Shown here: one piece after another, positions 57,105-64,000 of the stretch
Layout of the letters: each line of letters opens with the position of its first letter
Position numbering within the stretch: position 1 is the stretch's first letter
Assembly (NCBI GenBank): GCA_013214965.1
Contig: JABSRU010000013.1
Location: 1 to 64,000 of the forward strand
From: Gammaproteobacteria bacterium
GTDB taxonomy: Bacteria; Pseudomonadota; Gammaproteobacteria; Enterobacterales; Psychrobiaceae
Reading direction: 5' to 3'
Length of the DNA stretch: 64,000 bases
Position numbers and translations under genes: made by a program
The notes under the pieces: generated by a model
The model's input: the letters and a program-made list of their open reading frames with translations, nothing else
Databases searched by the model: none
Told to the model about the DNA's origin: nothing

Positions 57105-59438
57105 ATGTCTAATCTGTCATCAGATGATAATGAGCATATTCGAATTCAAGCGTTAGAACAATTAAACTTATTACATAGCCCAGTGGAAGAACGTTTTGAT
57201 CGGTTATGTAACATGGCTATCAAATTATTCGATGTCCCTTATTGCTGTATTACCCTGATTGATGATAAAGAGGTTTGGTTTAAGTCTGCGCCAAATTTGG
57301 GACAATTGTCTCTAGTTCGCGCCAATTCCCTTTATGAATTAACTCTATGTTCTGAGCAGCCGACCATCATCACTGAGCATTATCATCAGTTTAACTCAAC
57401 GAGCTTATTACCAAATGTTGATGTTACCTTTTATGCTGGGGTCGCTTTAACAATCGATAATCAATTTAATGTCGGTACTTTATGCTTATTTGATACTAAA
57501 AAAAGATTAAAAATAGGGATAGATATCGAGCTACTGATTGAACTCGGTAAGGTTATTTCTTCAGAACTTAGTGCCACCTATCATCACAACGTTATCGTTG
57601 AACAACGAAAGTCGATTGAAAAACTCGATAATCTGCGAACAAAAACTCTTGAACTGGTTGCCACGGCTCAGTCTTTATACCCGATCCTACTTAATATTGT
57701 TAATCAGGTTGAACTGCAATTTCCTAATATGATCTGCAGTATTTTACTGTTAGACAAAAAAAATAAAACATTAAAATTAGGAGCAGCCCCAAGTTTACCT
57801 AATTTTTATAATCAAGCGATTGAAGGGATAAAGATAGGCTTTGCCGTTGGTGCTTGTGGTACGGTAGCATTTACCGGAAAAAGAGTGATCGTTGAAGATA
57901 TTGAACATCACCCCTATTGGCAAAAAATTATCGTTTTGGCTCAGCAAGCAAAACTAGGTTCCTGTTGGTCAGAACCCATTCTGGACCGTAACGGTGAAGT
58001 GTTAGGTACCTTTGCGATTTACCACCAACAAAAGTCAACGCCAACCAGCTATGATTTTAAACTTATTGAACAATCCGCTTATTTAGCCAGTATCTCGATT
58101 GAGCGCGAATTTAATAATGATTTGGTGTGGCAGCAAGCAAATTATGACGATTTAACCGGGTTACCGAATCGCCATTTGATCAAAGAGCACCTAAAAATTA
58201 GCCTTGAAAACGCGAAACGCCATCACACGAAATTGGCGTTATTATTTTTGGATTTTGATTTATTTAAACAGGTAAATGATACGTTTGGTCATGATATTGG
58301 TGATCTGTTATTAATTGAATCCGCTAGCCGGATTAAGCAATCACTGCGTAACGCCGATTCTGTCGCACGGTTAGGCGGTGATGAATTTATAATTATTATT
58401 AATGAGTTACATAATAAAAATGAAGCCAAACATATCGCTAAAAAAATTCAACAGTCGTTATCTAAGGTCTTTAAATTAGAACAGTATAATGCTTTTATTT
58501 CATCCAGTATCGGCATTACGGTATATCCTGACGATGGGATCACTGTCAATATACTATTAAAAAATGCCGACCAAGCGATGTTTAGGGCCAAAGAACTCGG
58601 TCGAGCACGTTATCATTTCTTTACCCAGGATATGAAACTTGGCGCGCAATTTAGATCATCGCTAACCAAGCAACTTCACCATGCATTAAGCAATGACGAA
58701 TTTTTCATTGAATTTCAACCAATTTTTAATATTATCAACAACAAAATCATTGGTGCTGAAGCCTTAATTCGCTGGCATCATCCAACGTTAGGCACTTTTC
58801 AACCACAAGACTTCATCCATTTGGCTGAAAAATCAGGATTAATACTGCCAATTAATGACTGGGTCTTTGAACAAATCATTAAACTACTAATAGAGTGGGA
58901 TCAACAGTTAGATTCAGATTTTCAATTAACCATTAATACTTCTAATGCCCAGTTTAGGGAAAATAATAAGAATATTGAACACTGGATAAAGAAACTGATC
59001 GACCTTAAAATTCCACCAAATCGTTTGTGTTTAGAATTAAAGGAAAATTTATTTACTGACCAAAGTAATGTCATTAATCAACAATTATCAGCGCTCAATG
59101 ACACTGGAGTGTCCGTTGCGATCGATAATTTTGGTAATGGCCTAGGGTATCTCAACAAATTTAAAATTGATTGCTTAAAAATAGATAAATCATTTACCAA
59201 CAACATCACTCATGACAAACAAGATAAGACGTTGTGTGAAACCATCGTGATGTTAGCAGATAAGCTCAATATTAAAGCCATCGCCCAAGGTATAGAAACA
59301 GAACAACAACTACAGAGTTTATTAGAGGCGGGATGTCAATTTGGGCAAGGATTCTATTTGGATAAGCCAATGTCAGCGGCAGACTTAAAACAAAAACTCA
59401 TTAAACAAACCCGAGATAATACGGGTTTGTTTAAGTGA
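57105..59438 (+). CDS. GAF-GAF-GGDEF-EAL cyclic-di-GMP protein
   Basis: A 777-residue signalling protein: two GAF domains (about 18-165 and 195-340), GGDEF (about 350-505) and EAL (520-770). The diguanylate cyclase site GGDEF (424-428) is intact, with an inhibitory RxxD site at 415-418 (RNAD). The EAL motif is present (552-554), but DDFG reads DNFG (Asn675) and AEGVE reads AQGIE (Gln728). Both are metal or catalytic positions, so phosphodiesterase activity is doubtful. It probably makes cyclic-di-GMP in response to a small ligand or redox cue. No membrane segment is seen. Confidence 0.92.
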   Translation: MSNLSSDDNEHIRIQALEQLNLLHSPVEERFDRLCNMAIKLFDVPYCCITLIDDKEVWFKSAPNLGQLSLVRANSLYELTLCSEQPTIITEHYHQFNSTSLLPNVDVTFYAGVALTIDNQFNVGTLCLFDTKKRLKIGIDIELLIELGKVISSELSATYHHNVIVEQRKSIEKLDNLRTKTLELVATAQSLYPILLNIVNQVELQFPNMICSILLLDKKNKTLKLGAAPSLPNFYNQAIEGIKIGFAVGACGTVAFTGKRVIVEDIEHHPYWQKIIVLAQQAKLGSCWSEPILDRNGEVLGTFAIYHQQKSTPTSYDFKLIEQSAYLASISIEREFNNDLVWQQANYDDLTGLPNRHLIKEHLKISLENAKRHHTKLALLFLDFDLFKQVNDTFGHDIGDLLLIESASRIKQSLRNADSVARLGGDEFIIIINELHNKNEAKHIAKKIQQSLSKVFKLEQYNAFISSSIGITVYPDDGITVNILLKNADQAMFRAKELGRARYHFFTQDMKLGAQFRSSLTKQLHHALSNDEFFIEFQPIFNIINNKIIGAEALIRWHHPTLGTFQPQDFIHLAEKSGLILPINDWVFEQIIKLLIEWDQQLDSDFQLTINTSNAQFRENNKNIEHWIKKLIDLKIPPNRLCLELKENLFTDQSNVINQQLSALNDTGVSVAIDNFGNGLGYLNKFKIDCLKIDKSFTNNITHDKQDKTLCETIVMLADKLNIKAIAQGIETEQQLQSLLEAGCQFGQGFYLDKPMSAADLKQKLIKQTRDNTGLFK
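59401..59434. terminator. Terminator inside the end of the GGDEF-EAL gene
   Basis: TTAAACAAACCCG (59401-59413) pairs perfectly with CGGGTTTGTTTAA (59422-59434) around an 8-base loop. It encodes the last residues of the GGDEF-EAL protein and also lies five bases beyond the convergent helicase gene. Confidence 0.7.
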
Positions 59439-59443
59439 AATGA

Positions 59444-60694
59444 TTACCAAGGCATTCTATCAAGTTTGATATCTTTACCTATCGCTTTAATAATTCGTGG
59501 CACCAGCGTTTCTTGCTCTGGACAGACAAACGAGAAGACATGGCCGCGAATATCTTTAACTTGCTCTTCTGGCGCTTGGTAATAGCCTGAATTGTTTTCA
59601 CTAACGTCTTTTGATAATGCCTGTTTATTTGCTTGTTCTGCGATGACTTTCTTGCTTTGAAGCTTACGAACAGCGGTTCGTGCCGTTCGACCGACGCGAT
59701 GAATATAATCATTAGAATTAACAGGTAAGTCATAGTTAATCACATAGTATAAATCATTAATATCGATGCCTCGGGACACGATATCAGTGGCCACTAAGAA
59801 TTTAAAGTCACCATTTTTAAAGCCAGTCATGTATTCTTGACGCTTCTTTTGCAGCACTTCATTATGGATTCCCTGACTTGCAAAGCCACGATCATTTAAG
59901 AATTCAGTTAAACGATTAACATCTTGTTTGGTGCGAGTAAAAATTAATGCCCGGTCGCAATTAAGCATATCGAGTAACTTGAATAGATTTTTTGTTTTGT
60001 CTTCGCGATAGCAGCGATACATGGTATGAACTATTTTATCGAACGCGGGTTGTTTATCGGTTGTTTTAACCAATTTGGCATTCTTTAAATGCTGTTCACT
60101 GAATTTTGTCAGGGCTTTAGAATCTGTCGCAGAGAAAAGTACTATTTGTTTTTTCTTTGGTAGCGCTTCTAAAATGTAACGCATTTCTTGATGAATACCC
60201 ATACTAACCAAGCGGTCCGCTTCGTCCATCACAAAATGTTTAATGCTTTTTAGATCGAATGCTTTGGCTTTAAGCAAATCGACAAGACGCTTTGGTGTTG
60301 CAACAATAATATCCGCACCACGTTTAAAGCGATTCGCTTGCGATTGTATTCTGACACCACCAAATAACGTGATGGTACGTAGACCTAAGCCTTTACCATA
60401 CAGACCGATAGCATCTTCAATTTGTTGGGCTAACTCACGAGTCGGTACTAAAAAGACAGCACGGATCGGACGAACGGTGTCGCTGCTGTGATCTTCTTGA
60501 CTAAGTTCTTGTAATGTTGGCAGTAAAAAAGCTGCTGTTTTACCCGTCCCTGTAGGGGCAATAGCGTAAGTATCAGCACCCGACAACACTGAGCCAATCG
60601 ACTCTTGCTGAATATAGGTAGGAGTTTTATATCCCAAACAAGCAATGTTTGATTGGATAGTTTTATTAAGGCCAAGCTTGGCAAAATTAGTCAT
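59444..60694 (-). CDS. DEAD-box RNA helicase with C-terminal insertion
   Basis: A 416-residue ATP-dependent RNA helicase. Motifs I (APTGTGKT), II (DEAD, in MDEADRLVSMG), III (SAT), V (ATDIVSRGID) and VI (HRVGRTAR) are intact. After motif VI, where most helicases go straight to the final strand, about 35 residues rich in Lys, Gln and Asn are inserted (KKVIAEQANKQALSKDV) before FSFVCPEQETLV. I chose ATG 60694; a GTG two codons earlier is possible. It resembles RhlE-like proteins only loosely. Its role, perhaps cold adaptation, is inferred. Confidence 0.88.
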   Translation of the reverse strand: MTNFAKLGLNKTIQSNIACLGYKTPTYIQQESIGSVLSGADTYAIAPTGTGKTAAFLLPTLQELSQEDHSSDTVRPIRAVFLVPTRELAQQIEDAIGLYGKGLGLRTITLFGGVRIQSQANRFKRGADIIVATPKRLVDLLKAKAFDLKSIKHFVMDEADRLVSMGIHQEMRYILEALPKKKQIVLFSATDSKALTKFSEQHLKNAKLVKTTDKQPAFDKIVHTMYRCYREDKTKNLFKLLDMLNCDRALIFTRTKQDVNRLTEFLNDRGFASQGIHNEVLQKKRQEYMTGFKNGDFKFLVATDIVSRGIDINDLYYVINYDLPVNSNDYIHRVGRTARTAVRKLQSKKVIAEQANKQALSKDVSENNSGYYQAPEEQVKDIRGHVFSFVCPEQETLVPRIIKAIGKDIKLDRMPW

Positions 60695-60741
60695 GATCAC
60701 AAATTCGTAGCGAATAAAGAGCGCATTATACCTAAGGTTTG

Positions 60742-62241
60742 TTAAGAAATCATATATTGAGGCAATGAAAAACTAAAAGTTGTTCCCTGATGTTCGACAC
60801 TGGTCACCTTTATTTCACTTTGATGCAATTCAAGTAAGGCTTTAACGATGGCTAAACCTAATCCAGCATTACTACTTTCACCATCTCGCTTATTTGAAGC
60901 CCTGAAATGTGCCTCAAAGACTCGAGGCAGTGCTGATGACGGAATACCGACGCCAGTATCGGTAACTTTAATCAAAATACGACGACAATGGTTAATGGTA
61001 ATTTGTTCAAAGGTTATCTCTATTCGACCACCAGCAGGTGTATGGCGAATCGCATTACCGACTAAATTACCTAATACTCTCTCCAATTTCGCAATGTCAG
61101 CATCCACTTGAATCGTATTATCTTTCGGGTTGACTGCTAATGTTACGCCGGCCTGCTCTGCTCTAAATCGAAATGACTCAATAATATCCTGGCTCAATTC
61201 AGCCACGGCAATTGGCTCTCGATTGAGCTCGACACTGCCGGTTTCTAAATGGGCTAGTTCAAAGACTTGCTCGACTAGATTACTTAAGGTCCGAGCATTT
61301 TTTAACGCAATATCGATATAACGTCCTTGTTCATTTTGCTCGGTTTGTTGAGCCAGCCAAGTTTCTAGATAACCGGTTAGCGACGCCAATGGTGTTCTTA
61401 GATCATGGGATATATAAGACAATAGCTCCTTACGTTGGTGGTCGATACTCGCCAACTGCTCAAACTGCTGGCTAATGGTCGTGGCCATCGCATTAATCAC
61501 GTCGTTAAGTTGCGCGACTTCGTTGCCCGCAGGCGTCACATCATGGTTAATCTTGGTACTCATCACCCGCCCTTCACGCCAACCTTCATCACGGTGATAT
61601 CCTTTCACTTGCTGGCTCAATGCTCGTAACGGTTTGGTAATAAATAGGATAATCACAATGCTGGTAATCAAGGCGAACAACAGGGAACCGACAAAAATGG
61701 CAATACTATGATTGACCACATGACTAGTGTACAAACTGTCGGTGATAACATCCTGTAGTTGCGAGCCGATAATAACGTACAAATAGCCCTGGTGTTGTTC
61801 TTGATAATAAATGTTGGCCGCCGAAAATATTTTTTGACGACTGGCATGGCGTGGATCATCACCGAAAAATGGCATGTCAATTTGACCGGCAATAAAGTGT
61901 TTAATCGGTTCAATAGCAATGGTTTTTCGTTTAACTATTCCTTCCGCCGCCGAAAAAGCCAAGACATGACCGGTTAAGTCGATGACATAAATTTCAAAAG
62001 CAGGCCCTAATAACATCATCGAATGAAATAAGTGTTCAAGCGCAACGGGATCAATTTTAGAGTCCCGCAGCAATTGGTTTTCCTTGATCATGTTTTTAGC
62101 CAATTCACGATGTAAAGATTGACTAGCCTGTTGTTGATTTTGTCGACTGGACTCGGTCACAAACCAAGAAAAAACCAACAAAATAACGATCATTAAGCCA
62201 ATAAAAAGAGCGATAAGTCGCGTTGCAATTGAGTTAATCAT
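60742..62241 (-). CDS. Two-component sensor histidine kinase
   Basis: A 499-residue membrane kinase. It has membrane segments near 8-28 and 179-200 around a 150-residue periplasmic sensor, a HAMP linker (200-260), HisKA with His279 (SYISHDLRTPLASL) and an HATPase domain (about 375-495: LGNLVGNAIRHTP, then DTGVGIP, then GLGLAIVKALLELH). It phosphorylates the response regulator encoded 9 bases upstream. The signal is unknown; the operon suggests surface-protein related cues. Confidence 0.95.
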   Translation of the reverse strand: MINSIATRLIALFIGLMIVILLVFSWFVTESSRQNQQQASQSLHRELAKNMIKENQLLRDSKIDPVALEHLFHSMMLLGPAFEIYVIDLTGHVLAFSAAEGIVKRKTIAIEPIKHFIAGQIDMPFFGDDPRHASRQKIFSAANIYYQEQHQGYLYVIIGSQLQDVITDSLYTSHVVNHSIAIFVGSLLFALITSIVIILFITKPLRALSQQVKGYHRDEGWREGRVMSTKINHDVTPAGNEVAQLNDVINAMATTISQQFEQLASIDHQRKELLSYISHDLRTPLASLTGYLETWLAQQTEQNEQGRYIDIALKNARTLSNLVEQVFELAHLETGSVELNREPIAVAELSQDIIESFRFRAEQAGVTLAVNPKDNTIQVDADIAKLERVLGNLVGNAIRHTPAGGRIEITFEQITINHCRRILIKVTDTGVGIPSSALPRVFEAHFRASNKRDGESSNAGLGLAIVKALLELHQSEIKVTSVEHQGTTFSFSLPQYMIS

Positions 62242-62250
62242 TGTTTTGCC

Positions 62251-62946
62251 TTAAGTGAGAATTTCAAATTTATAACCAACACCCCAAATCGTATGAACAT
62301 ATTTGCTTGTCCTATGACCATGTTCAAGTTTGGCGCGTAATCTATTAATATGTGAGTTGACCGTGTGCTCGTAACCTAAATGATTATAGCCCCACACGGA
62401 ATCAAGTAACTGAGCTCTGCTAAACACTTGTCCTGGATGACGGGCCAGAAAAAACAGTAAATCGAATTCGGTCGACGTTAAACTAAGTTCTTGCTCATCA
62501 ACAGTCACCTTATGACTAATTGGGTCAACCATGAAGCCTGGATAAATCAATGCTTTCTCTGTTTCTGGCTCTTGATTGATACCGCTACGTCGTAGCAAGG
62601 CTTTAACCCGTGCCATTAGCTCACGTAATCCGAAGGGTTTGGTTAGATAATCGTCGGCGCCAATCTCAAGTCCCATCACACGATCGGTCTCAGTATCTCT
62701 CGCGGTCAACATAATAATTGGGGTTTGCTGATCCTGTAACCTGACTTGACGGCAAATTTCCATGCCATCAAGTTTTGGTAACATCACATCAAGCACAATT
62801 AAATCAAATTGGCCAGATAGCGCTAGTGCAAGTCCGGTATCCCCTTCCTGTGCCTGTTCTGTTTCATAGCCAGCTTGATTTAAGTTGATCACTAACAAAT
62901 CCGCTAAATCTTTTTCATCTTCAACTACTAAAACACGCTGGCTCAT
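62251..62946 (-). CDS. OmpR-family response regulator
   Basis: A 231-residue response regulator. The receiver (1-120) has the phospho-acceptor Asp53 (LIVLDVMLPKLDG) and Lys near 102 (YLTKPF). The C-terminal winged helix (about 135-230) has LTSTEFDLLFFLARHPGQVF and VNSHINRLRAKL. It lies between the spondin genes and the kinase, with 9-base gaps on both sides. The target genes are not visible, although autoregulation of this operon is likely. Confidence 0.95.
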   Translation of the reverse strand: MSQRVLVVEDEKDLADLLVINLNQAGYETEQAQEGDTGLALALSGQFDLIVLDVMLPKLDGMEICRQVRLQDQQTPIIMLTARDTETDRVMGLEIGADDYLTKPFGLRELMARVKALLRRSGINQEPETEKALIYPGFMVDPISHKVTVDEQELSLTSTEFDLLFFLARHPGQVFSRAQLLDSVWGYNHLGYEHTVNSHINRLRAKLEHGHRTSKYVHTIWGVGYKFEILT

Positions 62947-62955
62947 TTTATTTCC

Positions 62956-63666
62956 TTACTTAATTCGTTCAATGGTAAATTTGGCAACATGATTATCGAA
63001 GCGATGTGACTGATTCAATACTGACATCGTCAAACCATCATCTTTACTCACTATACCACCATGGCGACTAACAAAATTGACATCATCTCTGGTCTTATTA
63101 TAGCCTTCACCATTATCAACAGGTCCCGGTAACGTACCGGCCTTTTCAGTATTAGCTTCGGTGCCAGCATCATAAACAGGCGCATTCATTGTGATTGATT
63201 TACCCACTTCAAGCATTGATATATCTCGCTGCATTAAACCACTAAAGGCATCATTGGTATTGGCTAACATAGTTGCCGCAGAGTACATCAAGTTTTCCCG
63301 TGTATTAACGGTCACTTCAATAGTTTGCATCATACCAGGCATCACAATACCCTCACCTGCTTTACCCGCTAAAATGGCTGTATCTTTGATGAAATCGGTA
63401 ACATCGCCAGATTCCGCAAGTTTTTCAAGCGCATCACTCGCCGGTTCTCCCACTTGCCATGCTTTATAATCGCCGTTATGTAGAACAAAAGCAACAGGTG
63501 TTAGTGGTTGATTATTCGTATTATTTAATACAGTTAAGCGATAGGTATATTCCATTGGTACTGGTTCAGGTTTTACCGGTTCATCCATTTTACTGTCGGA
63601 ACAAGCGGCAAGACTGGCTACTGAAAATAATGCTAATGCAATTTTTTTATGGCTAAAAATATTCAT
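62956..63666 (-). CDS. Spondin-domain lipoprotein
   Basis: A 236-residue lipoprotein. The lipobox ends at Cys22 (SLAAC), followed by SDSKMDEP and a proline-rich linker. The rest fits the spondin N domain, with YRLTVLNNTNNQPLTPVAFVLHNGD and a later VYDAGTE. Bacterial spondin-domain proteins are surface or secreted proteins of uncertain role, possibly adhesive or carbohydrate-binding. The gene starts 9 bases after the upstream spondin gene ends and lies 9 bases before the regulator, so all four genes form an operon. Confidence 0.82.
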   Translation of the reverse strand: MNIFSHKKIALALFSVASLAACSDSKMDEPVKPEPVPMEYTYRLTVLNNTNNQPLTPVAFVLHNGDYKAWQVGEPASDALEKLAESGDVTDFIKDTAILAGKAGEGIVMPGMMQTIEVTVNTRENLMYSAATMLANTNDAFSGLMQRDISMLEVGKSITMNAPVYDAGTEANTEKAGTLPGPVDNGEGYNKTRDDVNFVSRHGGIVSKDDGLTMSVLNQSHRFDNHVAKFTIERIK

Positions 63667-63675
63667 AATCCACTC

Positions 63676-64000
63676 CTATTTCACGGTGATAGTGACTTTT
63701 AGTACTGGGTTCAACCAGCGATGAACGGTATTATTTAAATCGCTCAGCCCTGCCATCTGGTCAGCATCGCCTAAGTTACCGCGATGAATGTGAACCATCA
63801 TGTTCTCTTCACTGTTTGTGACACCAGAACCACCAGTACCTGCCATACCGCCTGGATCAGCAGGGATACCTATTGCACCGGGACCACCAGCACCTGCAAC
63901 AATCAACTCATTATTCACTTCAGTGCCTGCATCATAAGCATTGACATTAATGGTATATTTCCCTGGCTTTGGTACGGTCCAGCTATCAAGTCCTGCAAAA
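63676..64000 (-). CDS. Spondin-domain protein, C-terminal part (runs off right edge)
   Basis: The reading frame extends from the right window edge to the stop at 63676, so the start is outside. At least 107 residues are visible, with YTINVNAYDAGTE matching the YDAGTE of the neighbouring spondin protein, a Gly-rich stretch (GAGGPGAIGIPADPGGMAG) and the end LNPVLKVTITVK. It is a paralogue and first visible member of the four-gene operon. A short reading frame from a GTG at 63918 is internal, not a true start. Confidence 0.8.
   Translation of the reverse strand, partial: FAGLDSWTVPKPGKYTINVNAYDAGTEVNNELIVAGAGGPGAIGIPADPGGMAGTGGSGVTNSEENMMVHIHRGNLGDADQMAGLSDLNNTVHRWLNPVLKVTITVK

Noticed and set aside
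63676-63918. A separate 80-codon gene starting at GTG 63918
   Set aside because: The frame stays open to the window edge and matches the spondin paralogue upstream of the GTG, so it is the end of a longer gene.

Overview
The window is a gammaproteobacterial chromosome segment. Gene content and order point to the order Alteromonadales, close to Shewanella or Psychrobium, but this is inference from remembered synteny and not a search. Supporting blocks are perM-tusA-bepA-yfgD-DUF2069-hda-DUF2066-purM-purN, adk-hemH-gsk, DUF2989-hexR-pykA beside a long GAPDH, msbA-lpxK-ycaR-kdsB with comEC, lolCDE-PilZ-mfd-csiV, and yejK-yejL-yejM. The DNA is AT-rich, and TTG is used as a start codon unusually often (bepA, hda, lolC, mfd, the SrmB-like helicase). 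No tRNA, rRNA or CRISPR array was seen.

Layout. Positions 1-1037 look like a decayed integron. A tyrosine recombinase runs off the left edge, and a 41-codon remnant of an integron integrase still has a perfect LexA-type SOS box in front of it. Positions 1038-9176 hold YeaC, a zinc-ribbon membrane protein, a PsrA-like TetR regulator with operator-like palindromes, an S9 peptidase, a repeat-rich lipoprotein, class I fumarase, pabB-nudL and a small membrane protein. Positions 9347-21795 hold asnS, ydjA-hinT, an M61 peptidase, the perM to hda block (outer-membrane quality control, sulfur transfer, control of replication initiation) and purMN. Positions 22087-32285 hold asnB, gsk, hemH, adk and a glycolytic HexR regulon, with palindromic HexR sites before hexR and pykA and a weaker one before the GAPDH gene.

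Positions 32364-35466 are less conserved. They hold a short dispersed repeat, a decayed reading frame, nadE, and an integrase-like protein whose catalytic residues look altered. Positions 35467-57087 are dense housekeeping: an SrmB-like helicase, the lipid A and KDO export operon including a 58-codon ycaR, comEC, the Lol lipoprotein exporter, Mfd, the envelope proteins CsiV and an M23 peptidase, a tandem pterin-synthase-like protein, and yejKLM. Positions 57105-64000 hold a GAF-GAF-GGDEF-EAL protein with an apparently disabled EAL site, a DEAD-box helicase with an unusual C-terminus, and a tight operon of two spondin-domain proteins with a response regulator and sensor kinase.

The most notable observations are the SOS-box-bearing intI relic, the ATACCAAT...ATTGGTAT mobile-repeat pair (one copy abuts the tusA stop codon), the degenerate integrase beside nadE, the GGDEF-active but EAL-defective cyclic-di-GMP protein, the tandem pterin-synthase protein whose two halves seem to complement each other, and the spondin/two-component operon.
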